The translations under genes were made by a program, and so were the position numbers. Positions 23,707 to 34,795 of a stretch of 64,000 nucleotides of DNA are shown here, piece by piece. Origin of the DNA: Blastomyces gilchristii SLH14081 (Eukaryota; Ascomycota; Eurotiomycetes; Onygenales; Ajellomycetaceae). The notes under the pieces were generated by a model. That model made no database searches and was not told where the DNA came from. It was given only the letters and a program-made list of their open reading frames with translations. The stretch is taken from contig NW_003101663.1 in assembly GCF_000003855.2 (NCBI RefSeq), positions 182,033-246,032 on the forward strand, given 5' to 3'. Every line of letters begins with the position of its first letter. Positions within the stretch are counted from its first letter, which is position 1.

Positions 23707-24057
23707 TATAAGAGGCCTACACTGAATAGATCGGTATAATATATAGTGTAAGAAGTTTACACTGAATAGATCAGTATAATATATAGATCTTATAATACAA
23801 AAGTGAAAAACATTAGAGAAGGAAAAAAGAGAAAGTGCAGAAATCAGTGATCAGAGTGAATATTTATACATATATATAGTAAAGCTTTGAGACAGAAGAA
23901 TAGAAATTTCATATATATAATAAAGCTTCAGAACAGAAGAATAGAAATTCTGTAAGTTTTTTAACTGAGAATTAGTGACTGAGAATCAGAGCTTTCAGTG
24001 AAATCTATGAAGTGAAATGAAATAGTCTATATAATTGATCAGATACAGTCTGTTATA
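23707..24057 (-). repeat. Solo LTR related to Gypsy-2, minus orientation
   Basis: The reverse complement of this stretch matches the LTR at 59,453-59,733 along its whole length, including the block reading CTATTCAGTGTA, the CACTTTCTCTTT block and the inner end (ATAGTCTATATAATTGATCA here). It is more mutated than that LTR. Its outer end carries a 39-bp tandem duplication (about 23,709-23,787), and a second short duplication sits around 23,880-23,950. No internal Gypsy sequence is attached, so it is called a solo or truncated LTR. Confidence 0.6.
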
Positions 24058-24891
24058 TTAATCTCTTCTTTTCAGAAGTGAGATTATATATAGTTCTTAT
24101 CAGTCAAGAGCTGCTATTTCAGATAATACAGAGCTCAGAGTTCAGATCAGATAATTATAATAGATTTATTTTATAAAATATTATCAGTTATAACTACAGA
24201 GTCTCTTATTAAGAATATCTTTAATCTCTTACTTAAGTTTATTATCTTCTTTTATAATTTCTGACAGCTGTCAGTCAGAAGTCAGTTAAGAAGAAAATGA
24301 ATCAGTGATAGCACAGTAAAACAAGCTTATATAAAAGATATTATAAATTTTTAATAATATATTAAAATAGTAGTTCTAACTGTTTAAAACTTCTATCACT
24401 TTATACTTAATATAATAATAATTCAGTGTATAAGATAAGTATATAATCTGTATATTTTTTTAAGATTTAATTATATCAGATCTTCTATCTTATATTACTT
24501 AGTAAAGTCTTAATAAATATTAATTTAATTCTTTTAATCTTATTTAGTACTTATTATGAAGACTTCTACTCAGTTATAGATATTTCAGAGCTTTATTACT
24601 ATATTATTAATAATCTGAATCAGACTGTAGAGATTTAGTGTGAAATATATAATTTCTAAAAGATTTAATATCTTTATATAATAACTATATATAAGAAAGA
24701 ACAGACTTATATCTATTAAAATAGCATTTTAATCATTAATAGTAATCTCTATATATAGAAGAAGATTATATTAATTATTTTATAAATAATTATAGAACTT
24801 ATAAAGATAGTTCTTTACAGTTTGAATTATTTATTCTAGTATATTATCAGTCTCCGAGTGATAGATAGTTAATAAATAATATATAATCTTA
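24058..24891. other. AT-rich sequence without recognised content
   Basis: Strongly AT-rich, almost free of CG and CC/GG, with stops in all frames. It lies between the solo LTR and the second 244-bp repeat and is probably remnant transposon sequence. I recognise no protein motif in it. Confidence 0.4.
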
Positions 24892-25135
24892 TGTAAGAAT
24901 AAGTGCTCGCAGGCAATTATTCAGATGTTTGCAGCTTGATATAATATGTACTGTTAACTACTAGAAGTATTCACAGTAAAAAGATAAAATATAGAGATTA
25001 AATATATAATAGTATTTAAGCTAAGTTATAAATAGTATTTATGAACTTCAGTCTATATAGTTGTATGTAGTCAAGAGCTGCTAACTCTATTAATTATATA
25101 AGAGATAGAAATAGAGATAAAGAATCTATAAGAAG

Positions 25136-25411
25136 TGAGATTTCTTATATATTTCTCTCTCTCTAAGACTTCATCTATAAAGTCTTTTACTAAGTAACTT
25201 TATAGAATCAGCTCAGCACTGCAGTGATACTTACTAAAAATTCTTCATATCTATAAAAAAACCTCAGTGAGGAAAAATCTCTTGTTACTATGAAGAGAAA
25301 AGAGTCTATTACTTAGTTTCTTATTTTATAAGATTCTTTATAATTTATAGATTCTTTTCTGACTATTATATAGATTTATCTCATATCTTTCATACAGAAG
25401 AGTTCTAGTTA
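25136..25411. other. AT-rich spacer before Gypsy-1
   Basis: 276 bp of mutated AT-rich sequence with a CT-rich stretch near 25,160. No coding motif. It ends at the target site of Gypsy-1 (GTTA at 25,408-25,411). Confidence 0.4.
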
Positions 25412-26387
25412 TGTGATTCAAAAATTGCTTAAGTCAGTGTATAATTACAGGCGTACGCCGGCTTCTTATATATATTATCTAAATTAATTAGTGACTGCTA
25501 GAGCCTCTTTACATTTGTAAGCATGTTTAAAAGTGTGTTCAGAATGTTGAAGCTACTACACAAGCTCTAACTCACGTGACTCACATATATATATTTAGCT
25601 TTCACTAGCTACTAGTTAGATAATAATAACAATCAATTATATTCAATCTCTCTCACAGGTTATGAAGCTCTTGTACTTCTATGAAACATTATAATCATGC
25701 AATAATTATACAATAAGCTTTTCAAATAGCTGCTTCTTTCATTTAAATACCTCATATCAAATGCCTGTCAATATGAGATTAATCAATTATGAAGAAATCT
25801 CAGAGAATCAAACTACTGTATCTGAATTCTTTTCAATCTTAATAACTGTGAGAAAATCATCACATAATAACAATAATTAAGATAATAATAATATGACTGA
25901 TGAAGCTGCTGTCTTGAGACAATGTATTACTCAGATGAATAAAGAACTATATTAGATAATAGCTTTTAGCAATTCTACTGCTACAGCTACTGTTAATGAT
26001 GATAATGATTTAAGTTCTGATCTTACTGCTTATCTTCAGAATTAAGAGAATATCTCTACACTAAGCAGAGTTCTTCAAGAATTTCATGAATATATTAAAT
26101 ATCTTTGAAAATCAGGTCTTCTCAAATCAATATCTGATTACTTCATTTGAAAGAAAGAGAGTCTACTTATTATTAAGTAATCTCATACAGAAGATATTCT
26201 CACTAGCAAGCTCTTGAAAAATGTCTTTAAGAATATAAAATGATTCTGAGAGGAATATAACTTCTAGCTATATAATTTTATATAATCTTCTGTTTCTATT
26301 GAAGTTAAATCTCTTTTTACTATATCTCAAGATTCTCTGAGTTCTATTACTCTATGAAATGTCATAGCAGCATTCTTTTCAGAATGA

Positions 26388-26819
26388 GTGAAAATTCACA
26401 GAGTCTGTCTGTTTAAGAAATTTAATAATATCAGTGTAACTGTCATCTATGATGACTTTAACTGCTTGTTTATAGAATATCTACTTACAATTCATATTAA
26501 GTATATCTACCTTGAATATGCTAATATTCTCAACTTTATATTCTTTGACAAGCTTCTCAACAGTCTTATCAAGAAGTGGTCAATCTTTATCAGAAATTGT
26601 ATAAACTATGCAGCTAAGAATGATAATGTTATATTATTAGAAGATGATTTTCTTAATCTCTGCAGAGATATACTACTTCACCTGCTATTGAATGACAAAA
26701 ATGTCAGAGATAACACAAAGAATGTCAAAGACATCATCAAGAAGAATAAGAATAATAAGAAGAATAACAAGAAGTGCATTCACTGTAAGCAGAATGACTA
26801 TGAAGAGTCTTACTGCTAG
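26388..26819 (+). pseudogene. Degenerate gag of the nested element (CCHC zinc knuckle)
   Basis: The longest open piece of the gag region, 143 residues. It ends in a Lys/Asn-rich segment and the knuckle CIHCKQNDYEESYC, which fits C-x2-C-x4-H-x4-C with the His changed to Tyr. The next codon is TAG followed by FTHPEK, where Copia gag proteins usually read C-W-x2-HPEK, so the Trp has become a stop. Further frame upstream (from about 25,760) is interrupted by stops. It is a dead gene in this copy. Confidence 0.7.
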
Positions 26820-27020
26820 TTCACACACCCTGAAAAGCATTCTGTCAATTGAAAGAATAGAACAAAGAATAATAATGAAAGCTCAGCGCCTACATACACC
26901 ACTGTTGAGCATGTCTACTAAAATGATAACCATGATACCAATAACCATGATACTGATAACCATGATACCCGGGCTGTTGAATGCTCATATGATAACCCAG
27001 GATAAAGATGATAACCCATG

Positions 27021-27303
27021 ATAACCAGGCCACTGAGTGTGCCTATATGATAACCACGATAACCCACGATAACCAGGCCACCGAGTGTGCCTATATGATA
27101 ACCACGATAACCCATGATAACCAGGCCACCGAGTGCCTATATGATAACCATGATAACTCACGATAACCAGGCCACCGAGTGTGCCTATATGATAACCATG
27201 ATAACCCACGATAACCAGGCCACCGAGTGTGCCTATATGATAACCACAATAACCCATGATAACCAGGCCACTGAGTGTGCCTATATGATAACCATGATAA
27301 CAA
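27021..27303 (+). repeat. 48-bp minisatellite, about six units
   Basis: Units begin at 27,021, 27,069, 27,117, 27,163, 27,211 and 27,259 and share ATAACCAGGCCACYGAGTG. One unit is 46 bp. A shorter related repeat (GATAACCATGATACC type, 26,926-26,972) precedes them. Unlike its surroundings, the array keeps CG and CC. The unit is a multiple of three, but the 46-bp unit and frame changes mean it is not a clean coding repeat now. Confidence 0.9.
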
Positions 27304-27693
27304 GAACAATAAAATGACAAAAATATGAGAAGTGAGACTCTGCAGTGTTCGGATGACTGAGGGAATAATACAGATATAGAAAGGACGGATTTGAGTGTTT
27401 TTTCTTGCATGTTTTTTATGTTTTTTCATGTATGAAGCTAGTCCTTATGAGGAAACTAGACTCTACATTTTGTAATTAATTTTTATTGCATATTTGAATG
27501 ATTTGGATGCTTTTGACTGCGTGGGTTAACTGGCCTGCGTAGCATGGAGGGTGTTGGAGCTACTACACAAGCCCTAACTCACGTGACCCACACACATATA
27601 TTTAGCTTTCACTAGCTACTAGTTAGATAACAACAACAACCAACCACGTTCAACCTCTCTCACACAGAAGCGGCTGTGTTATTATTCAGTGAT

Positions 27694-28072
27694 GGTCTCC
27701 CCGGTGGCCGAATGGTTAATGCGGCCACCCGGTAGCGCCTTGGCGTGGGAAACCAAGGCGCGTGGGTTCGAAACCCGCAGGGGATACATTAAATCCGGAA
27801 CTCAAGCACCTCAGGTTTCTAATAAATACAGAGGTGTACAAATCACTTCAATGAATCACTCTATGTTCCTGGGCTGGAAAGTTATTATTGTATGTATCTA
27901 ATTGTCACTTCTTTGTATTTTCCTATGTTCTTGTTATCTTGATGTGGTCTCAACACCTGTATTTCCTCCTGTATAATTAACACTTGACCTGTATTTAACA
28001 TCACACAAGAACTCATCATAAGCTCCGCTTGTATATAAGTATAATGAAAGAATAATAATAATAATAATAATA
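27694..28072 (+). mobile_element. SINE with tRNA-like head, copy a (in Gypsy-1 LTR)
   Basis: A 379-bp element flanked by the 13-bp duplication ATTATTCAGTGAT (27,681-27,693 and 28,073-28,085). The head has pol III box A TGGCCGAATGG (27,705-27,715) and a perfect box B GGTTCGAAACC (27,765-27,775), with a TCCCC/GGGGA acceptor-like pair and a long hairpin (GCGCCTTGG with CCAAGGCGC). The body is about 280 bp and the tail is an AAT repeat. The empty site can be seen in the right LTR of Gypsy-1 near 36,522-36,540. It is the best preserved of three copies. Confidence 0.88.
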
Positions 28073-28115
28073 ATTATTCAGTGATTATACATTCTTTCAA
28101 ATTACATTCTCTCTT

Positions 28116-31100
28116 ATCAGATTCAGTCACACTTATATAATTATAATATACACTCTAGCTTCATGCAGATTAGTGCATCACTAGTGTTTACAATAGTATA
28201 GTCTATTTCTGATTCAGCTAGTATTCTGTATACACTCTTACAAAGAAACTTTCACTATATTATATTACTCATTTACTAACTTTTTTTATTTTTTAACTAT
28301 CTTCTTCATTATTATTATTATTAAATATTATTATCTTATTCAAGATTTCTATCTCTTCTTCTATTTAATACTTTCTATCTATTTATCTATTACATTGTAC
28401 ACATTTCTGACAATGACTCTTTATTTTCATAATAAGTATTATTATAGTACTTATATCAGGTAGTTTATTAACAGTGAGTGTAATATATTGTGAAATATGA
28501 TAAGAACTTGTTTATTCTCTAATAATTACTAGAATATATTATTATAAATAACACATCTTCTTCTTCTTCTTATACACTCTAAATCTTCTTTTTCTAGCAG
28601 ATATCTAATCATGTTTTGCATGAATACAGATACAGATATTTTGTTTTAATTTATATAGAATCTTTACATATTGACAGATTTATATTCACTGATAATTATG
28701 ATCTCAATATTGAATCATTAGTTAAGAACTTAAGAGATATGATAATAAAGAAATTATCTATATTATATATAACTGAGTCTCTTATATCTCTCTCTGCCTT
28801 CTCTGTTTCTTTCTCTGTTACTTTCTCTTAATTTTCTATATCTGTCTCTGTGTCTGACTCTCTCACTCTCACTATCTCTATTCTTATGACTCTTACTTTC
28901 ACTACTTCTACTTTCTCTGCTTCTACTATCTCTGCTTTTATTATCAGCTCTCTCTGTTTTAAGAAGATATTATATAGACTTAATAAATTATATTTCTCAG
29001 TATATACACTTCTGCTCTTCTTATTAACTTCTAAAACAATTTATTGTATAAAGACTGTATATAATATAACTATCTGAAGCTTGATTATGAACACTGATTA
29101 TTATGTTTATTTTAAATATTCATGATGAGATAATTATTTATTTATATCAGAGAATCATCTCTCTCTTCAACAGTATTAAAATTATAAGTCTTTCTTTTTT
29201 CATTTTCTCTTTCTAACACTGATTTTTCTGTTCTTAGAAGAAATCATTATGAGTTTTATTATATACAAAGTTATAGTATTCACAGATATTAAGAAACTTT
29301 TTACAACTGTAAAGTTTAATATTACAGAGATATTCACTCTGATAAATTTCTTCAGAATAATAGATTTATATCAGTCTATTCTCTAGTATCTATTATCTGA
29401 CTTTGTGATACAGATAAAAGATATTCATATTTTCAGAAATAAGAATACAGATATTATACTCTTTTATATCTATAGATATAAGACTTGTACATCTTATCTG
29501 AGATGTTATTGTGAAAATGAGTTATTCATACACTGTGTTCTACTTTCTGTATTCTTCTGTGTCTCTCTCTCTCTTTCTGAGAAGTCTTGTACATGTTATA
29601 ATTATATATACAATTCTAAGACTAGCAGATATTCATTCAGTAATTGTTATCTCTGTTTTTACAGTTTTATATACTGATAATAGTTCTTAGTTACTTCAGT
29701 GTCAGAGATTATTTTAATTAAAGATAATAATGCTGCTGAAACTATCTTCTCTCACTCTCAAGCTTCTTTTATCACTTTCTCTCTCTTCTCTGTGAGAAAG
29801 ATTGTGTATATATCAGATTATAAGCATTTAGTCTCAGATAACTTCTATTATTATTTATTCAGTTCTGTACTCTCTTCTTCTTTCATTTCTTTCATCTTCA
29901 TCTTCTCTGTCTTGACTTCTGATTCTGCAGATTCTACACTCTTCTTCAATTTTTCTACACACATGTGTACACATTTCTATATTAGTATTTCAGTCAATCT
30001 TGTGATAAATGATATTAATGTCATATATAGAGTAATAGAGAAATCAGAGACATGTATAGTATTATTATAAGAGCAGCTTGCAGTTTTCAAATCTCTTATA
30101 AATCTTGAGTTTTGAGATTTTCTTTATTTTTGAGATTTTTCAGATGATATGATATTGAAAATAGATTAAATATATAACATATGAAAATGAATAAGATATG
30201 TATGATAATATTTATCTTTACAGGTGATTCTTACAGTTGATAATTGCCCCGGTGGCCAAATGGTTAATGCGGCCACCTGGTAGTGCCTTGGCGTGAGAAA
30301 CCAAGGCGCGTGGGTTCGAAACCCGCAGGGCATACATTAAATCCGGAACTCAAGCACCTCAGGTTTCTAATAAATACAGAGGTGTACAAATTGCTTCAAT
30401 GAATCACTCTATGTTTCTGAGCTGGGAAGTTATTATTGCATGTATCTAATTGTCACTCCTTTGTATTTTCCTATGTTCTTGTTATCTTGGCGTGGTCTCA
30501 ACACCTGTATTTCCTCCTGTATAATCAACACTTGACCTGTATTTAACATCATGCAAGGACTCATCATAAGCTCCGCTTGCATATGAGTATAATGGAAGAA
30601 TAATAATAATAATAATAATTATAGTTGATAATTAATTCATTATTTCTTCTCTTTTCTTACACTTTTTCTTTATCTGCTAGTCACTACTCTTATATAATCT
30701 CTATATAATACAGCATTCAGTGACTAGGTTCAGCAGCTTTTATCTTTTATAATTCTATCTTATATATTATACTGTCTCTCTTCACTTGCTTAGATTACTA
30801 CAGTAAACAGCTTATTAAAACTAATCTTATCTGATCTCTGAGTATCTTCAGAGATTGAGATGACTTAATCTCACATATTCACAGATGTTTCAGATAATTT
30901 GTTCTCTGTGATCTTTACAATTGAACTGATGTAAACAGTTAAATTCAACTCTGAATTCCTTTTTCTTCTGTGACTTGATTCATGTATAAGTCTGTTACTT
31001 TAAGACTGTTCTTTACTGTGTTATATCTGCTGTCTGCAGCATGTTATTATACAATTAGCTACAGTCATATCACTTATTAAAGTGTAATATTCATCTGATT

Positions 31101-31200
31101 TCTTCATTTCTTCTTATTCTTTTCTTATAATTATGAAAAGATCAGAATAAGTGAGATCATCTGATTTATAAGCATCTATGATTTCTCTTACTTTATAAGA
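28116..31200 (-). other. Gypsy-1 region downstream of integrase, content unassigned
   Basis: About 2.7 kb of Gypsy-1 sequence (excluding the SINE) lies between the integrase end and the left LTR, more than a normal Gypsy element needs. On the plus strand it is rich in TCT/CTC runs (28,780-28,950; 29,740-29,960), so on the minus strand it would read Glu/Arg/Lys-rich. Stops break all frames, and I recognise no domain. It may be an extra ORF, an older insertion or a long 3' region. Confidence 0.35.
30246..30622 (+). mobile_element. SINE with tRNA-like head, copy b (in Gypsy-1 body)
   Basis: 377 bp, flanked by the 11-bp duplication AGTTGATAATT (30,235-30,245 and 30,623-30,633). Same head as copy a with box A TGGCCAAATGG and box B GGTTCGAAACC, same body with scattered transitions, and an AAT-repeat tail. 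CpGs in the head are kept although the host element around it is heavily mutated. Confidence 0.88.
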
Positions 31201-33900
31201 CTTTTCAATTGTAAGCTTCTTCTTTTTCAATACTGATAATAGTGCTATAAATAATTATAATTCACTTAGATCTTATATCTTTATCTTTATAAGATATGAA
31301 TTATTTATTAAGTTGTATAAGATCTGTTTCTCTGATTCTTTCAATATATATATTCTCAGAGAATATGATTTAAGTATTTTATATAACTCAAATCATCTAG
31401 ATTGAAACTTCTCAGAACTCTTATTATGTATGAGAACTTATATTCTTATCTTGAGACTCAATTTCTTAACTAGTAAGTCTCATATTCTTTTCAATTGAAT
31501 TGCTCAGTTCAGAAGTAACTTGTTAGCTTTTATATGTGTGTGACTGATCTCTTTCAATCTTAATTTTATATTCACAACTGTTGCATCTGTAACTGATGTA
31601 TTTATAACTACTGTTTTCTCTCTCACCTTTTCTGAAGCATTCTCTGAGATGCGCGGATGCAATTCATACAACAGATAGAATGATGAATACTTGAAGACTG
31701 CATACTGCTGAATTTATGTGACTAATAGTGCCTGACTGAGATATTCATTCTATAATTATGTCAGCTTACTCACTAGATATTTCATCAGCATATTACTCAA
31801 GATTTTATTCAAGTATTTTACTTTTCTATTTATTCACAGATGATATAATGTTATTCTACAGTGTCTTATCTGTAACTGACTTATAAAATGCCTCACTACT
31901 TCTTCTATGAGATTCATATCATTATCAGTTAGAATCTTGTGTAGTATTTCATAGTTGATATAGATCTTATCATGTAGAAACTTTATCATCATCTTCTCTA
32001 TTACTTCTGAAACTGCTTTCATAACTAATCAGTCAGTAGTGTAGTTAATAGCAGTGATTATTTAAAAATTTTCATTTGATATTCACAGTAATATGTCTAT
32101 GAGGTTTATTTCTCATTGTTTAAACAGTTGTATTATACATTTTATCTGATGTTACACTTTCTTGTATTCTAATTCTTTCTTAGATTCTTTTACAATCTGA
32201 TAATTCAGACACTTGTAAGTATATATCTGAATGTTCTCAGTCATACTTGATCAGTATACTCTTGATTTGAGTACACTCATGAGTTCAGAGCTTTCTAAGT
32301 GACTGAATTCTTTGTATATATGAGTTATCAAGTTACATCTAAATAAATGTTCTAGATAGAAAGCTTTTATATATTCTAGATTATAATAAAGCACAACATC
32401 ATTTTTTAATTTTCTCAGCTTAAAGTTTAAAAGCATCTCTTCTATCACTTTCACAAGATACTTATTATTCAACATCTTACTATTTTTCAAGTGAGAGATT
32501 ATTGCATTCACTCATTCTGATTTCTTATATTCTCTCAGTATGTTTAATACAAACTTCTCTTATATCTGATTTACAGAATTCTCACTCATGAAATCAGATC
32601 TGTAACTGATTGCATTAGATACTACAGTGTTCAATTTCTTTTGATATTTAATATGAAGATTATATACTTAAAACTCTGAGATTCAATATGCTAAGCATTT
32701 GAAAGGTTTTATTATTAATTATAGATAGATAAGACTTTTATAATCTGTGATCATTATTGTTATATACCTGTTGTTAATATATCTATCTCACAATGTCAGT
32801 GTGTGCTTGATTACTAGCAATTTCTTTTTATACACTGAGTAATTGAGCTCAGTATCTGATAGTTTTCTATCATTATATACTACTGATTGCAGCTTGTCAT
32901 TCTTATCTATCTGTAGAAGAGTGTTTTCAATAGCTCATTCAGATATGTCTGTCTTAATATAGAAAGGTTTATCACAATCTGATTAAATAAACACTGAGAA
33001 TATTATTATATATTCTCTCAGTATGAGAAAAGCCTCTTCATATATAACATTTCAGATAATTGAATAAAACTTCTTCTTTCACAGATTTATATCTGTTTCT
33101 CTTAAGAGATCTGAGAGTGATGTAGATATTTATGTAAAATTCTTGATGAATCTACAGTAATATGAGATTAACTCAAGAAACTGTTATATATAATGTATAT
33201 TTCTCAGTCACAGTCAATTCACTATAACATTCAATTTCTTCAAAATAAGATATATACAGTTATCACTTACTATATATTCTATGAACTTCAACTCTTCTGT
33301 TTCAAACACACACTTTGTTAATTTAATATAGAGCTTATACTCTGTCAGAGTTATAAGCACTTCATTAAGATACTTCAGATATTCATTATATAAGTTTAAA
33401 AAGACTAGAATGTTATTAAGATATACAAGATATAAGATTTCATTCTGTTTATAAAGAATTATATTCATCATTATTTAAAAGATAACAGATATATTTATCA
33501 GACTGAATAATATTATCAGAAATTCAAACTTCTCTCATTATATATTAAATATGATTTGCAGAACTGATAGTTTATCTACATGAATCTATCAGTATTCTGA
33601 GAGAAGATTAATCTTTGATAGATATCAGATGTTTTCAACTGTATTCAACTATTATTGAATCTGTGACAGTGAATATTTATTCTTGATTATAAGCTTATTA
33701 AGTGCTTAATAATTGATATACATCTGTCACTTCTCATCTGTCTTTTTCACAAATAGAACTAGAAAGCCTCACACACTTGATAAGAGTTATATAAGATTAC
33801 ATTCTAGAAGGTCTGTGATCTGACACTTCTGTTCTTCAAGATATGTTTGTGACAGAGAATACATATTCTGATTGACTGATTTTATGTCTCTCATATCAAT
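31200..33900 (-). pseudogene. Gypsy-1 pol remnants: reverse transcriptase, RNase H, integrase
   Basis: Read on the minus strand from high to low coordinates. Reverse transcriptase (33,214-33,471 is open) has LVYLNNILVF, the YLDD active site with both Asp changed to Asn, and LTKCVFETEELKFIEYIVS. RNase H shows YIKTDISE, a LNYSVYKKKLL strand, ITDYKSL and NTVVSNAIS. Integrase has a zinc-finger stretch (AFYLEHL...HIYKEFSHLESSELMSVLKSRVY, 32,251-32,400) and a core with ILTDNDMNLI (31,834-32,022) and ITLYH. A C-terminal part with FQSR-FELYKILKS follows near 31,400. Stops fall where Arg or Trp is expected. Not functional. Confidence 0.8.
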
Positions 33901-34752
33901 CTCATGTATGAATTCTTGTTTCAGCAGTAATTTCAGTGAAAGATCTGTTCAGAAGATCTTCTCATACTTCTTCAGAAGCTTCTTCATATACTTATTCTCT
34001 TATATATTCTTTATCTTGATTTTCTCCACTTTCAGATTCTGTATGATATACAGAATGCTTTTGAATGAGATCCTGTAAATCATTCTTTTTACTTATTAAT
34101 GTATAAGCAGATTTAACTCTTCTATATCAGAGACATGAAATGTTCTTCTCATATCAGTTGATAGAATTATATAAACTGTTTTCTTTTTATTAGTTAACTG
34201 TATATAATATGTATATCATTGAATCTGCAGATTAAATCTTTAGAATTAATTGAGTCTGAGAATAAGATTGTATTTCATGTTCTGCAGCTCTCATACTCAA
34301 ATATAGCAAGATTATTCTCTGAAGTACAAGAGAACTCTTACTCTTACAGATGATATTAAATATTAGTTATCAAATAATCTTATATATCAGAAATTCTTCA
34401 CTCAGCAGATCTCTTTCAGTCTTCAGATTATATAATTATTAATATATTGTATAGAAGCTTCTGTATCTGCTAACACTTTTACAGTTATCTCTCAATTCTT
34501 ACTCAAGTGCTCTTTATACATTAACATTTCAGGTCTCAAGACATTGAGATGAGTGTCTACTTCATTATTCTCACTCACATCTCATTTAAAAGCCTGCTTT
34601 CTCTTAATATTTACAGAATTTAGAGAATTATCTAACATGAGCATCTCTTTCACTTTGAAGACTTTTTATAGAATATCAGTGAGTGTCTCTGAGCTCACTA
34701 ATTCTACTAGTTTTTTAACTCTCTTACTTCTCTTAACTATGCATACTGTGTG

Positions 34753-34795
34753 TAATCTTTTATATCATGATTTTAGCATTCACAGTTGAAGCAAG
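34753..34795 (-). pseudogene. Gypsy-1 gag zinc knuckle remnant
   Basis: On the minus strand the sequence reads ACFNCEC, a stop, then NHDIKDY, which fits C-x2-C-x4-H-x4-C with the last Cys changed to Tyr and an internal stop. Its place upstream of reverse transcriptase agrees with the gag-pol order. Confidence 0.6.

Larger units (their letters stand above)
23464..25135. repeat. Pair of 244-bp direct repeats, possible degenerate LTR pair
   Basis: The segment 23,464-23,707 recurs as 24,892-25,135 in the same orientation and with equal length. Both begin TGTAAGAATAAGTGCTCGCA and differ mostly by C-to-T and G-to-A changes, the left copy keeping its CpGs. TG start and direct orientation suggest LTRs of a 1.7-kb element, but the right ends lack a clear CA and I found no target-site duplication. 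The repeat start marks the edge of the AT-rich block. Confidence 0.5.
25545..27664 (+). mobile_element. Gag-only (TR-GAG-like, Copia-type) LTR element nested in the Gypsy-1 LTR
   Basis: Two 113-bp LTRs, 25,545-25,657 and 27,552-27,664, both start TGTTG and end CTCTCTCACA, and a perfect 5-bp duplication CAGAA flanks the element (25,540-25,544 and 27,665-27,669). The interior has only a gag-like frame with a CCHC knuckle, then a minisatellite and about 250 bp of near-normal GC sequence ending in a purine-rich GGAGGG before the right LTR. No protease, integrase or reverse transcriptase is visible, so it would need proteins in trans. The right LTR is clearly less mutated than the left. Both LTRs hold an intact CACGTG. 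Confidence 0.82.

Noticed and set aside
27021..27303. A CRISPR-like array
   Set aside because: The units are head-to-tail 48-bp repeats without unique spacers, in a eukaryotic LTR element. It is a minisatellite.
26985..27429. Minus-strand repeat protein with SYRHTRWPGY units
   Set aside because: It is the translation of the minisatellite on the strand opposite to gag, so the repeat pattern says nothing about coding.
27694..27785. A tRNA gene with intact A and B boxes
   Set aside because: The same head recurs three times with a common 280-bp body, an AAT tail and target duplications. The acceptor and anticodon arms do not fold into a normal tRNA, so it is a SINE head.
28616..30070. Several plus-strand frames of 70-120 residues in the AT-rich block
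   Set aside because: They are Ser/Phe/Ile-rich frames produced by TCT/TTT runs opposite the coding strand of Gypsy-1, with no recognisable domain.
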